Numbered from the stretch's first letter, positions 18,163 through 28,019 are shown. The stretch: 64,000 nucleotides of DNA from JAJDXO01 sp965221855 (GCA_965221855.1 CBDCSV010000001.1:1-64000); one strand, 5' to 3'. Translations and numbers: made by a program. The notes: generated by a model from the sequence alone, not told the origin.

Positions 18163-18454
18163 CCGGCAGAATCGCCTGTGGGGCCGCGGTCTCCGCCGTC
18201 CCATAAGGGCCTGCGTCCCCGAAAACGGCCGGCGCAATTGATCACCGGGCAGGCCACGCGACGCCCGCCCGCCGCTTCCTCCCACCGCAACCGATCCATA
18301 CGCAACACCGCCAGCCCGTCCCGGCCGCCGGCGCCTCGCGGTGCACCGCCGGGAGGCGGAGCCGGGCGGCGGTCCGGTCGAAGCGGGCGGGCCGGCGGGA
18401 GCCGATCCCCGATACCGCTTTCTCCTTATCCACACACCAAAGAGGGAGGTTCGC

Positions 18455-20704
18455 ATGAACTTCATCGCCCCCGGGTCCGAACCCGCCATCCGGGAGATTC
18501 CGCTCTCCCGACTCGCGCCCGCGCCGGAGAACGTCCGAAAGACCCCGCCCGACGGCTGCGACGACGCCGCGCTCAAGGCCTCCATCGCCGCCCTCGGGCT
18601 GCTGGAGAACCTGGTCGTCCGACCGGACGAGCCCGCCGAGGGCGGTGCCGAACGCTTCGCGGTCGTCGCCGGCGGGCGCCGCCTCAAGGCCATGCGGGCG
18701 CTCGCCGAGGACGGCGTGCTGGACGCCCACCATCCCGTGCCCTGTCAGGTCAGGACCGGGGATGCCGGGACCGCCGAACTCTCGCTGGCCGAGAACGTCA
18801 TGCGCATCCCCATGCATCCGGCGGACCAGGTGACGGCCTTCGCGGAACTGGCCGCGGCCGGCCAGCCGGTTTCGGCGATCGCGGCGCGGTTCGGCGCGTC
18901 CGAGCGCATCGTCGAGCAGCGCCTGCGCCTCGGCAACGCCGCGCCCGAACTGCTGGACGCCTACCGGGCGGACGAGATCGACCTCGAAGTGCTGAAGGCC
19001 TTCGCCGTCACCGCCGACCGGGAGCGCCAGATGGCGGTCTGGGAACAGGTCTCCGGCCAGGACCACCGCCCGTCGGCCTGGCAGGTGAAGCGGCTCTTGA
19101 CCGAGGAGCGGGTGCCGGGAACTGCCGCCGTTGCCCGTTTCGTCGGCGTGGACTCTTACGAGGCCGCCGGCGGCCAGGTGCTGCGCGACCTGTTCGCCGA
19201 CGAGCACGAGCACGGCGTCTGGTTCGAGGACCCGGTGCTGCTGGAGAAGCTCGCCATGGAGAAGCTCCGTGCCGCCGCCGACGAACTGGCGGCGCGCTGG
19301 AAATGGGCCGTCCCCATGGTCGAGGTTGCCTGGGACGACACAGCCTCGTTCGGCCGTATCGAGCCCCAGCCGGGCACGCCCACCGACGAGGAGCGGGCGG
19401 AGACCCGGAAGCTGGAGACCCGTTACGGCGAGATCAACGGCCTCGGCGAAGACGAATGGACCGATGACATTGTCCGGGAGGCCGAGGCGATTGAGGCCCG
19501 CCTCGACGAGATCGAGGGCGCCGTCGAGGCCCGCGCCATGTGGCGGCGGGAGGACTTCTCCATGGCGGGCTGCATCGCCACCATCGGCCGCGACGGCTCA
19601 CTCCATGTCATCGCCGGGCTGGTCAAGCCCGAGGACATGCCGAAGCCGGATCAGATCGGCGACGGGGCAACGGGGGACGCCGACGGCCACGGCCCGGACG
19701 CCGGGGACCATGCCGCCGGTTCGGCTGTCTCCCAGCCCATTGCGGAGCCCAGGGACCGCGCGGCCGAGGCGCGCAAGGAGGCCGGCGTCGGCATCGGGCT
19801 CGCCGACGATCTCCGCGCCATCCGCACCGCGCTGGTCAAGGCGAAGCTCTCGGGCGACTTCGAGGCCGCCTTCGACCTCGCGCTGTTCCAGATGGGCCGC
19901 GCGGTGTTCGCGACGGGCTATCACAGCGAAGCCCTCGACATCGCGGTCAGGGAGACCCCGGACCGCCCCGTGACCCGGATGAACGATGCGGAGTTCACGG
20001 GCTGGTCGCCGGGCGAGGCCATGCTGGAGGACCGCTCGCACCTGTCCTTCGACTGGATGGAGATGGAGGATGACGGCGAGGCCTTCGCGGCGCTCAGGGC
20101 GCTGCCCCGGGCCGAGAAGGAGGCGCTGTTCGCGGCCTCTGTCGCACGCACGGTGAAGGGTCAACTCGCCTTCGAGCCCCAGGCCCGGCCCGAGTTCGAA
20201 GCCACCGTGGCCCGGCTCGACATCGACTTCGCCGCCCATGTGCGTCCGACCGCCAGCATGCTGTGGTCGCGGATCAACAAAGCCCAAGTCCTCGACATCG
20301 CCCGCACCGTGTTCGGGCTGGCCTGGGCGTCGGCCCGGTCCAAGTACAAGAAGCCCGCGCTGGCGGACGCCATGGAAGCCGCCTTCGCCGCCGGCAACCC
20401 GCCGACGGGCGTCAGCGCCTCCATGCACGCCAGGGCCCTTGCCTGGGTCCCGCCCGGGTTCGCGGCGTTCGACACCGGCCGGACGGTCGAAGACGGCGAT
20501 GCCGGGGACACCGAGGCGGAAGCCGCCTGGAACGATTCAACCGGGGACGCTGAGGTCTCGGAACCCGCGGAACCGGCCGCCGGCTCCGGGACCGCGACCG
20601 CGGAGGCGGCGTCTGACGGCATCGGGGCGGCCGGTCCGGTCAACGGGCACGGCGCCCATCCGGACCCGGAAGAGATCCCCGGGTTCCTCCAACGCATCCA
20701 GTAG
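18455..20704 (+). CDS. ParB/Spo0J-like partition protein, long form
   Basis: 749 residues from the ATG at 18455, which has GGGAGG 7 bases upstream; the frame is open further upstream but without domain character. The N-terminal ParB nuclease-like domain runs from IREIPLSRLAPAPENVRKT to VVAGGRRLKAMRAL (~71) and LSLAENVMRIPMHPADQVTAF. A helix-turn-helix follows (VSAIAARFGASERIVEQRLRL, ~139-158). The long C-terminal half has no domain I recognise. Ordinary ParB is 250-350 residues; long forms of this kind are typical of alphaproteobacterial plasmids and integrative elements. No ParA partner is adjacent, so a role in gene regulation or element maintenance rather than classical partition is possible. 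Confidence 0.85.
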   Translation: MNFIAPGSEPAIREIPLSRLAPAPENVRKTPPDGCDDAALKASIAALGLLENLVVRPDEPAEGGAERFAVVAGGRRLKAMRALAEDGVLDAHHPVPCQVRTGDAGTAELSLAENVMRIPMHPADQVTAFAELAAAGQPVSAIAARFGASERIVEQRLRLGNAAPELLDAYRADEIDLEVLKAFAVTADRERQMAVWEQVSGQDHRPSAWQVKRLLTEERVPGTAAVARFVGVDSYEAAGGQVLRDLFADEHEHGVWFEDPVLLEKLAMEKLRAAADELAARWKWAVPMVEVAWDDTASFGRIEPQPGTPTDEERAETRKLETRYGEINGLGEDEWTDDIVREAEAIEARLDEIEGAVEARAMWRREDFSMAGCIATIGRDGSLHVIAGLVKPEDMPKPDQIGDGATGDADGHGPDAGDHAAGSAVSQPIAEPRDRAAEARKEAGVGIGLADDLRAIRTALVKAKLSGDFEAAFDLALFQMGRAVFATGYHSEALDIAVRETPDRPVTRMNDAEFTGWSPGEAMLEDRSHLSFDWMEMEDDGEAFAALRALPRAEKEALFAASVARTVKGQLAFEPQARPEFEATVARLDIDFAAHVRPTASMLWSRINKAQVLDIARTVFGLAWASARSKYKKPALADAMEAAFAAGNPPTGVSASMHARALAWVPPGFAAFDTGRTVEDGDAGDTEAEAAWNDSTGDAEVSEPAEPAAGSGTATAEAASDGIGAAGPVNGHGAHPDPEEIPGFLQRIQ

Positions 20705-20717
20705 CCGCCGCACGAGC

Positions 20718-20750
20718 GCCCCGCCGGGTTCGCCGCCCGGCGGGGTGTTT
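20718..20750 (+). terminator. GC-rich hairpin after the parB-like gene
   Basis: CCCCGCCGGG (20718-20727) pairs perfectly with CCCGGCGGGG (20735-20744) around a 7-base loop, followed by a short T-containing tail TGTTTC. Probable terminator or attenuator between the ParB-like and GHKL genes. Confidence 0.6.
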
Positions 20751-20781
20751 CCGGATCCCCAACTCCATGGAGGACATCGCC

Positions 20782-22560
20782 ATGAGCCATCGGAGCGACC
20801 CCGGGTCCCGCACCATCCGCGCCCGCATCCACGAGAGCGCCGTGAAGCGGGTTACCCGCATCTATGCCGCAACCCTCGCCGACATCTTCGCCGAGACCCT
20901 GCAGAACAGCCGCCGCGCCGGCGCCACGGGGGTGCGGGTTTCGGTTTGCGCAACAGAGGAACACGTTACCGCCTCCAACTCCGCGGCCGGCCAAACCCCC
21001 CATACCGTCACCGTTTCCGACGATGGCGCGGGCATTGCCGATGCGTCCGTACTTCTCAGCTTCGGCGAGAACGGCTGGAACGGCGCGACGGTCCGGCGCG
21101 AGGACGCCGCCGGGTTCGGCTTCGCCAGCCTGGCGCGGCGCAACTGCGCCGTCTCGTCCAGGCCGCGCTCGCCGGACGGGAAGATTGTGTCCGGCTGGCG
21201 CGTCGAACTGGAACCGGCGCATTTTCTAGGCGAGGCGGACGCCCAGGTGCATGCGGACGACACTGCCCCCCATCCCCATGGGACGTCGGTCTCGTTCGAG
21301 GCGGCGGAAGCCATGGACGCCATCCGCAACGCGGCCGGGAATGCCGCCCGCCATTATCCCCTGCCGGTCGTGTTCGACGACCGCACGGACGCAAACGCCG
21401 CCGCCGAAGAACTGCCGCGCCGCGCCTTCCTCGACGGCGCGGTCCATGCCGAGCCCTGGCGCGGCATCGTCTTCGGCGTCTTCAAGGACCGCCGGAGCGG
21501 CTACAACAACCCCGACCTCAACTTCTTCGGCCTCACCCTGCCGGTGAGGCTGCCGGACATCGAGACCGTCCACGGTCCGGCCTGGACCGTATCGGCCGAC
21601 GTGGACGACTGTCCCGATCTCGAACTGGTCCTGCCGGCCCGCAAGGAGGCGGTCGAGAACGCCTTCCTCGAGGAGATGCGGGAAGCCGCCCGGCTCGCAA
21701 TCTACCGCGCCATGGCCAACCATCCCTCGCCCCGCCCCGCCTTCGAAGATTGGACCCGGGCGCGGAACGCCGGTATCCACATCGCGCCGCCGCCCGCAAT
21801 GCTCCTCCCCTGGCGGCCCGCCATCGCCGACTGCAACGACTGGCGCGAACCCGACAAGCCCGCTCCCGCCGGCTCCAAAGCCCTGGTCATGGACTTCGAC
21901 CCGGAACCGCCGGAAGCCCAGGCGCTCTGGCGGGCCGCCCAACGTAACGGCGCCGCGCCGCGCCTGTTCGAGGCCGACCGCAGGCTGGAAGGCTATAGCT
22001 GGTACGACGCCATCGAGAGGGCCGTCCGCCTTGATGCCGAGGCCACCGTCGGGCGCCGCCCGTATGCGCTCGACAACTATCCCGTCCCGGAGCGCACCGG
22101 CGCGCCCGAGGCGCCATTGGCGCAACGGCCCGATGGGATCCGTCTCAGCCTCGCCGTGCGGTCCGGAAAGGGGGCCGGGCGCATCATCGGCCTCGACGCC
22201 GACCTCGTCTTCGCCGGCGAGGCCTGGGCCTATGCCGGCGACGCCCTGCCGCTGGTCACGCGGAAGAGCGCCCTCCAGCCGCACCAACTCGCCCAACTGC
22301 TCGCGGCCGCGTTCTTCTCGCCCTCCGACGATGCCGATGCGGACAGCTGGGAGACCCAGAGGCAGCGCTTCGACGAAGAAGCGCTCCACATCGCCACACG
22401 GCTGTTGCTGTCCGACGACGAGGCCTGCCGGCAATCCATTGCCGAGGCGGTGCGGCGCGAACTCATGTGGCTCGCGCCTCCCGGCCGCGCCATCGATATC
22501 CGCATCCGCCGGCCCGACGTGACCGTCACCCTCGGCGCCGGCGAGGAGGCCTCATCGTAG
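20782..22560 (+). CDS. GHKL (Hsp90-like) ATPase of unknown function
   Basis: 592 residues from the ATG at 20782, which has GGAGGA 7-8 bases upstream (an in-frame ATG at 20767 overlaps that site). The N-terminal third shows the Bergerat ATP-binding fold: IFAETLQNSRRAGA (N box), VTVSDDGAGIAD (DxGxG), and EDAAGFGFASLARR (G2 box). The rest contains no nuclease or kinase domain that I recognise. Its neighbours (a long ParB-like protein before, a strawberry-notch helicase after) are backbone genes of the element, all on the same strand. It is unrelated in detail to the two other GHKL ATPases in the window at 39732 and 56015. Confidence 0.75.
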   Translation: MSHRSDPGSRTIRARIHESAVKRVTRIYAATLADIFAETLQNSRRAGATGVRVSVCATEEHVTASNSAAGQTPHTVTVSDDGAGIADASVLLSFGENGWNGATVRREDAAGFGFASLARRNCAVSSRPRSPDGKIVSGWRVELEPAHFLGEADAQVHADDTAPHPHGTSVSFEAAEAMDAIRNAAGNAARHYPLPVVFDDRTDANAAAEELPRRAFLDGAVHAEPWRGIVFGVFKDRRSGYNNPDLNFFGLTLPVRLPDIETVHGPAWTVSADVDDCPDLELVLPARKEAVENAFLEEMREAARLAIYRAMANHPSPRPAFEDWTRARNAGIHIAPPPAMLLPWRPAIADCNDWREPDKPAPAGSKALVMDFDPEPPEAQALWRAAQRNGAAPRLFEADRRLEGYSWYDAIERAVRLDAEATVGRRPYALDNYPVPERTGAPEAPLAQRPDGIRLSLAVRSGKGAGRIIGLDADLVFAGEAWAYAGDALPLVTRKSALQPHQLAQLLAAAFFSPSDDADADSWETQRQRFDEEALHIATRLLLSDDEACRQSIAEAVRRELMWLAPPGRAIDIRIRRPDVTVTLGAGEEASS

Positions 22561-22607
22561 GCCGGGCCCGAACCGTCTCCCACTCTAGTCCAACGAGGAA
22601 CCCGGCC

Positions 22608-22709
22608 ATGTCCGAACCCGTCAACGCCACCCCATTCGATCCCGCCATCGCCGGCGTGCCGACCCACGAGGCCGCCGCCGTCCGCCGCCTGCCGACGTCA
22701 CTCCAGTAA
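22608..22709 (+). CDS. Possible 33-residue small protein
   Basis: Short frame MSEPVNATPFDPAIAGVPTH... with GAGGA 8-9 bases before the ATG, placed between the GHKL gene (47-base gap) and the helicase gene (12-base gap). It has no known family. It could be a real small protein or a leader that couples translation to the downstream gene. Confidence 0.4.
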   Translation: MSEPVNATPFDPAIAGVPTHEAAAVRRLPTSLQ

Positions 22710-22721
22710 GGAGACCAACCC

Positions 22722-25700
22722 ATGCTCGACGCCCATCCGGCAACCGACGCCCTCGCGCGCGCGCCCCTTCCCACGCTTGCCGCCGATCCGACCGCATCGT
22801 CCGACCGCCCGGTGGCGGGCGATGCCCTGTTCGCCGCCGCCCAGACCCTGCTGCCGGTGCTGGAGGCGGGCAGGTCGCTTGACGCCGCGACGCTGCGGGA
22901 CGCCATGACGGAGGCCTTCGGTGCATCCGACGCCGTGGGCGGCTGGGTCTGGAAGGACGCCTACGAGGCTGCCGAAGCCGCCTGTGTGCTGTTCCTGCAG
23001 CGCTACGGAAGGGGCATGCGCCGCGCCTGCGGCGCCGAAGCGGACGGCCCCCGCCGCATGCTGGCCATGCTGGAGGCCATCGCGGCGCTGGAACCCTCCC
23101 ACACCAGGCGCTCCGAGGAGCAGGTCCGGCTCCAGCAGTTCTCCACCCCGCTGCCCCTCGCCTATGCCGCTCTCCAGGCCGCCGCCATCCGGCCGGGCGA
23201 TATCGTGCTGGAGCCCTCGGCCGGCACCGGCATGCTGGCGGTCATGTCGGAATGCGCGCTGGGCGATCGGGTATCGGGCGCGCTTCATCTCAACGAGATC
23301 GCCCGGACGCGGGCGCGGCTCCTCACCCGGCTGTTCCCGCAGGCCGCGGTTACCGCTTTCAACGCCGAGTCCATCGCCGACCGGCTGCGCGGCGCCCGCC
23401 CGACCGTGGTGCTGATGAACCCGCCCTTCTCGGCAACGCCAGGCGTCGACCGCGGCCGCCGCGACGCCGACCTCCGTCATGTCCGCTCCGCCGCCTCCAT
23501 GCTGCCGACCGGCGGACGGCTGGTGACCATCACCTCGGCCCATTGCGTCCCGGGCGACGCCGTCGGCCGCCTCGATCCCCCGGCGCGCTGCATCTTTACC
23601 ATGACCATCGACGGAAGCGCCTACGCACGGCGCGGCACCGGGTTCGACACCCGCCTCACCGTGCTGGAGCGAGGCGACGGGCCGGCCGTCGAACTGGACG
23701 GCACTGCCCGCGCCGCCAACGCCGCCGAGCTGCTCGACGCCGTCATCACGCAGGTACCGCAGAGGCAGCCGATCGCGCCTGCGCCGGCACCGTCCGGTCC
23801 CGCCCGCGACCTGTTCGGCAAGCCGGTCGCCCCGAAGACCGCGCCGCGCCGGAGGCCCGGGCCCGCAACGACGTCCGAGGCGCGCCAAACCCATGACTGG
23901 GGGCCGGTTTCGGAACTGGTCGTCGAGACCGGCCCGGTCGAGACCTCCTCCGATACCGATTCCCCTCCCGCCGACACCGGCCCCTATGCGCCCTGGCGGC
24001 CGGGCGCCGTCAGGGTGCCTGGCGCGGTCGAGCATCCGACGCCCCTGGTCCAGTCCGCCGCCATGGCCGCCGTGCCGCACCCGGCGCCGGCGTACCGGCC
24101 CATGCTGCCGGGGCGCGTCGTCACCGACGGCCTGCTGTCGGACGCCCAGCTCGAGAGCGTCGTCCTGGCGGGGGAAGCCCATGCCCGGCACCTTTCCGCC
24201 GAATACCGCATCGGCTCCCAATGGGAGACCGTCCACCGCCGCAAGCTGGGCGATGACGGCAACGAGGAAGAGACCGACACGTCCTTCGTCACTCGGGAAG
24301 GCGAGACCCTGTCGGAGCCGGTTCGCTTCCGCCGGGGCTGGATGCTGGGCGACGGCACCGGCTGCGGCAAGGGCAGGCAGGTCGCCGCCATCATCCTCGA
24401 CAACCGCCTGCGCGGCAGGAAGCGCGCCCTCTGGCTGTCGCAGTCCGACAAGCTGCTGGAGGACGCACGCCGCGATTGGACGGCGCTCGGCGGGCTCGAG
24501 AGCGACGTCATCCCCCTCGGCAATTTCCGCCAGGGAATGGAGATATCCCTCGATGCCGGCATCCTGTTCGCCACCTACGCCACTCTGCGCTCGCCGTCCC
24601 GCCAGGGGAAGCCCTCGCGGCTCGACCAGATCGTCCAGTGGCTGGCGGGCTCATTGGACGAGGAGGACCGCCACGCCTTCGATGGGGTGATCGTCTTCGA
24701 CGAGGCCCACGCCATGGCCAACGCGGCGGGCTCCAAGTCCGAACGCGGCGAGACCAAGCCGTCCCAGCAGGGACGGGCCGGATTGCGGTTGCAGAACGCC
24801 CTGCCCGACGCCCGCATCGCCTATGTGTCGGCCACCGGCGCCACCACGTTGCCGGGTCTCGCTTATGCCGGCCGTCTGGGCTTGTGGGCCGCCGGCGAGA
24901 CGCCCTTCGAGAGGCGGACGGAGTTCGTCTCCGCCATGGAGGCGGGCGGCGTCGCTGCGATGGAGGTGGTCGCGAGGGACCTCAAGGCGCTGGGCCTCTA
25001 CCAGGCCAGGGCCTTGGCCTATGACGGGATCGAGGTCCATATCCTCGAACATCCCCTCACGCCGGAGCAGCGGCGCATCTACGATGCCTATGCGGGTGCC
25101 TTCAAGGTGATCCACGCCAACATCGAGGAGGCATTGAAGGCCACCGGCATCGTCCAGGGCGAGGATACCCTCAACAGGAACGCCAAATCCGCCGCCCTCA
25201 GCGCCTTCGAAAGCACCAAGCAGCGCTTCTTCGGCCATCTGCTGACCGGCATGAAGTGCCCCTCCACCATCCGCGCCATCGAGGCCGACCTCGAAGCCGG
25301 CCGCTCGGCGGTGGTCCAATTGGTCTCCACCGGCGAAGCCCTGATGGAACGCCGCATCGCCGAGGTTCCGGCCTCCGAGTGGGACGACCTCAACATCGAC
25401 CTCACGCCCCGGGACGCCATCCTCTCCTACCTGATGCACGCCTTCCCGGTGCAGTTGCAGGAACCCTTCACCGACGACGGCGGCAACCTGCTGAGCCGCC
25501 CCGCGACCGACGCGGAGGGCAACCCGGTCATCTGCACGGAGGCCGAGGAGCGGCGCGACGCGCTGGTCGAGAAGCTGGCGGCGCTGCCGCCCGTCCCGAC
25601 CGCTCTGGACCAGATCGTGCAGCACTTCGGCCACGAGGCCGTGGCCGAGGTCACGGGACGCTCGCGCCGGGTCCTGCGCATCACCGACGCCAGGGGCGAG

Positions 25701-27221
25701 CGGCTGGCCCTGCGCTCCCGGCCGGCCTCGGCCAATCTCGCCGAGACCGCGGCGTTCATGGAGGGGAGCAAGCGCATCCTGGTGTTCTCCATGGCGGGCG
25801 GCACGGGGCGGAGCTACCACGCCGACCTCTCCCGCGGGAACACGGAGCGGCGCATCCACTACCTGCTGGAGCCGGGCTGGCGCGCCGATCAGGCGATCCA
25901 GGGGCTGGGCCGCACCCACCGGACGCACCAGGCCTCGGCCCCGCTCTTCCGCCCCGTCACCACCGACGTGAAGGGAGAACGGAGGTTCATCGCCACCATC
26001 GCCCGGAGGCTCGACAGTCTCGGCGCCATTACTAGGGGACAGCGGGATTCCCAGACCGCCATGGGCAGCGGCGATGCGGCGCTGTTCCGCGAGAGCGACA
26101 ATCTGGAGAGCATCCATGCCCGGGCCGCGCTCCGCCAGTTCTACGGCGCCCTCTGGCGCGGCTCCATCGAGGGCTGGAACATTGAGCGCTTCCAGGACTC
26201 GACCGGCCTCCGGATCGTCCACGAGGGCGGGCTCAAGGACGAGCTTCCGCCCATGCCCAGGTTCCTCAACCGGCTATTGGCCCTTCCCATCGCCGAGCAG
26301 AACCAGCTCTTCGCCGAACTCGAAAGCCGCATCGCCAGCAACATCGAGGCAGCGATCGAGGCCGGCAGCTACGAGGTGGGCGTCGAGACCGTCACCGCCG
26401 ACTCGCTCACCGTCGCCTGCCGGGAGACCCTCTACGAGCATTCGGGCGCCGGGGCGGCCACCGAACTGGTCGAGATCGTCCGCCGCGACAGGCTCGTGCC
26501 GCTCTCCGCCGAAGATGCGCTGAAGATCGGCGAACGCGATCCGGGACCGGATGGAAGACCCCGGTTGGCCGTCAACGCCCGCTCCAAACGCGCCGCCGTC
26601 ATCCTCTCCGCGCCATCGCGCATGCTCGACGACGGCGGGGTTCGAGAGCGGGTGCGGCTGATCAGGCCCGCCGCCCGCGAGGCCATGGCGAGAGCCGAAC
26701 TCGACGCCTCCAACTGGCGCCCCGCCGGCGAGGCCGAATGGCGCCGGGTCTGGAATGCCGAGGTCGCCGGGCTGCCGTCCCACCGGGCCTCCCGCTTCTG
26801 GCTCGCCACCGGTCTCCTGCTGCCCGTCTGGGAACGGCTGCCGGCCGAGAACATGCGGGTCCGGCGGCTGACCTCCGATGACGGCATCGCCCTCATCGGG
26901 CGCGTGCTCGACGCCGAGCAGGTGCGTGCCGTCCGAGCCGGCTTCGGCCTCGACGGCGGCCCCGCCATGACCGGCGCGGAAGCCTTCGACGCCGTCATGG
27001 AGCGCGGCAACGCGCTCGCGCTCGCCAATGGTTGGCGGCTCGCCCGCCGCCGCCTGATGGGCGCCGACCGGATCGAGATCGAGGGACCGGCCGACACCGA
27101 CATGGACGCGCTGAAGCGCATGGGATGCATCGTCGAGATCGTCTCGTTCCGCGCCCGGATATTCGCACCCAACGCGGAGGCCGTCGAACGCATCATCGAC
27201 CGCTGGCCGCTGGCCGCGTGA
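22722..27221 (+). CDS. Giant methyltransferase-like / strawberry-notch helicase fusion
   Basis: 1499 residues. The N-terminal part carries a class I SAM methyltransferase-like fold with VLEPSAGTGMLAVM (motif I, ~161) and VLMNPPFSATPG (NPPF motif IV, ~232), as in N6-adenine methylases. A proline-rich linker follows. The C-terminal two thirds is a superfamily 2 helicase of the strawberry-notch type: Walker A GDGTGCGKGRQVA (~543), VFDEAHAMAN (~659), SATGATTLPGL, and motif VI QAIQGLGRTHRTH (~1059). Such fusions are found on alphaproteobacterial plasmids, phages and integrative elements; their activity is not well established. The start has AAGGAG 10 bases upstream. A role in element replication or DNA protection is inferred from context. 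Confidence 0.88.
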   Translation: MLDAHPATDALARAPLPTLAADPTASSDRPVAGDALFAAAQTLLPVLEAGRSLDAATLRDAMTEAFGASDAVGGWVWKDAYEAAEAACVLFLQRYGRGMRRACGAEADGPRRMLAMLEAIAALEPSHTRRSEEQVRLQQFSTPLPLAYAALQAAAIRPGDIVLEPSAGTGMLAVMSECALGDRVSGALHLNEIARTRARLLTRLFPQAAVTAFNAESIADRLRGARPTVVLMNPPFSATPGVDRGRRDADLRHVRSAASMLPTGGRLVTITSAHCVPGDAVGRLDPPARCIFTMTIDGSAYARRGTGFDTRLTVLERGDGPAVELDGTARAANAAELLDAVITQVPQRQPIAPAPAPSGPARDLFGKPVAPKTAPRRRPGPATTSEARQTHDWGPVSELVVETGPVETSSDTDSPPADTGPYAPWRPGAVRVPGAVEHPTPLVQSAAMAAVPHPAPAYRPMLPGRVVTDGLLSDAQLESVVLAGEAHARHLSAEYRIGSQWETVHRRKLGDDGNEEETDTSFVTREGETLSEPVRFRRGWMLGDGTGCGKGRQVAAIILDNRLRGRKRALWLSQSDKLLEDARRDWTALGGLESDVIPLGNFRQGMEISLDAGILFATYATLRSPSRQGKPSRLDQIVQWLAGSLDEEDRHAFDGVIVFDEAHAMANAAGSKSERGETKPSQQGRAGLRLQNALPDARIAYVSATGATTLPGLAYAGRLGLWAAGETPFERRTEFVSAMEAGGVAAMEVVARDLKALGLYQARALAYDGIEVHILEHPLTPEQRRIYDAYAGAFKVIHANIEEALKATGIVQGEDTLNRNAKSAALSAFESTKQRFFGHLLTGMKCPSTIRAIEADLEAGRSAVVQLVSTGEALMERRIAEVPASEWDDLNIDLTPRDAILSYLMHAFPVQLQEPFTDDGGNLLSRPATDAEGNPVICTEAEERRDALVEKLAALPPVPTALDQIVQHFGHEAVAEVTGRSRRVLRITDARGERLALRSRPASANLAETAAFMEGSKRILVFSMAGGTGRSYHADLSRGNTERRIHYLLEPGWRADQAIQGLGRTHRTHQASAPLFRPVTTDVKGERRFIATIARRLDSLGAITRGQRDSQTAMGSGDAALFRESDNLESIHARAALRQFYGALWRGSIEGWNIERFQDSTGLRIVHEGGLKDELPPMPRFLNRLLALPIAEQNQLFAELESRIASNIEAAIEAGSYEVGVETVTADSLTVACRETLYEHSGAGAATELVEIVRRDRLVPLSAEDALKIGERDPGPDGRPRLAVNARSKRAAVILSAPSRMLDDGGVRERVRLIRPAAREAMARAELDASNWRPAGEAEWRRVWNAEVAGLPSHRASRFWLATGLLLPVWERLPAENMRVRRLTSDDGIALIGRVLDAEQVRAVRAGFGLDGGPAMTGAEAFDAVMERGNALALANGWRLARRRLMGADRIEIEGPADTDMDALKRMGCIVEIVSFRARIFAPNAEAVERIIDRWPLAA

Positions 27222-27250
27222 GTACGTACCGCCGGCCCGCCGCCCGCACT

Positions 27251-27289
27251 CCATGTATCAAGGCCATGTATCAAGGCCATGTATCAAGG
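27251..27289 (+). repeat. Three tandem copies of a 13-base unit
   Basis: CCATGTATCAAGG is repeated three times without interruption (27251-27263, 27264-27276, 27277-27289), ending 10 bases before the ATG at 27300. Each unit contains an ATG; only the third is in frame with the next gene. The AAGG end of the last unit forms part of that gene's ribosome site. Confidence 0.95.
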
Positions 27290-27299
27290 GAGCATCGCC

Positions 27300-27569
27300 A
27301 TGACCGCGCAGACCCTGCCGGACAACCCGAACTACGCCTTCGTGCCCGCCTACGACCTCGAAGACGAGGTGCAGCAGATCCGCATCGTCTTCGAGAACAT
27401 GGCCGGTTACGTGCCCACCGCCCTGGCAGCGCTCACCATGGACGACGCGGAGCGCCTGTGCGACCGGCTCAACGCCCGCCTCGGCCTCTCGCGCAAGGAG
27501 TGGACCGCGATGGCGACCGCCTCCATGCGGGCGGGGCCGATCGCCCCGGACGGCAGCGCCGTGCATTGA
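27300..27569 (+). CDS. Small hypothetical protein
   Basis: 89 residues from the ATG at 27300, preceded by AAGGGAG; an in-frame ATG at 27279 inside the last tandem repeat would add seven residues. Acidic N-terminal half (YAFVPAYDLEDEVQQIRIVFENMAGYVP) and a helical middle (MDDAERLCDRLNARLGLSRKEWTAMA). No signal peptide or membrane segment. Small proteins of this type often follow the strawberry-notch helicase on related elements, but I do not recognise the family. Confidence 0.65.
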   Translation: MTAQTLPDNPNYAFVPAYDLEDEVQQIRIVFENMAGYVPTALAALTMDDAERLCDRLNARLGLSRKEWTAMATASMRAGPIAPDGSAVH

Positions 27570-27626
27570 CACGCCTGGGGGGGCGCATCGACGAACGCGC
27601 CCGGGCCTTCCACGACAGGTTCACGG

Positions 27627-28019
27627 TCAGCCGTGGCGCGCGAGCCACCACCAGGCGGTCCACACCGGCAGGCTGAGCGCCACGGCCCCGGCCGCTATGG
27701 CGAGGGGGCCGAGCAGGCCCGCGATCACCGCCACCGGGATTGTCACGGCGCCCAGCCCGGCGCCCGCGGTCCAGGCGCCGCGGCGGTAGCCGAGCCGCCA
27801 GAGCCTCCGGCATCCGAGCGCGAGCGGCAGGCCGCAGGGTACGAGAGCCGCCAGCGACATCCCCTCCATCGCCATCGCTCCCAGCCACGGCCCGAACGTC
27901 TCCGCCGCGAGCGCATCCGGGCCGAACCGCACCACCGTTTGCGCCACCACCCCTGACGGCAGCCAGAGAAGCGCCAGCGGCCAGAACCCGTGGCGCTCTA
28001 TCCATCCGCGTTTTGCCAT
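27627..28019 (-). CDS. Small integral membrane protein
   Basis: 130 residues from the ATG at 28019, on the opposite strand to its neighbours. Three or four hydrophobic segments are evident (WPLALLWLPSGVVAQTVV, MEGMSLAALVPCGLPLALG, GLGAVTIPVAVIAGLLG, LAIAAGAVALSLPVWTAWWW), so it is probably an inner-membrane protein. The start is uncertain: an alternative ATG lies at 28034 and neither has a strong ribosome site. The frame remains open far upstream, but that part is Arg/Ser-rich and not protein-like. Function unknown. Confidence 0.55.
   Translation of the reverse strand: MAKRGWIERHGFWPLALLWLPSGVVAQTVVRFGPDALAAETFGPWLGAMAMEGMSLAALVPCGLPLALGCRRLWRLGYRRGAWTAGAGLGAVTIPVAVIAGLLGPLAIAAGAVALSLPVWTAWWWLARHG

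Noticed and set aside
24651..26222. 523-codon minus-strand frame inside the helicase gene
   Set aside because: Antisense shadow of the helicase coding strand.
22722..27221. BREX or DISARM defence system
   Set aside because: The large methyltransferase-helicase lacks the PglX, PglZ, BrxC or DrmABC companions; neighbours are element backbone genes.
27251..27289. Short CRISPR-like repeat array
   Set aside because: Units are only 13 bases and directly abutting without spacers; no cas genes in the window.
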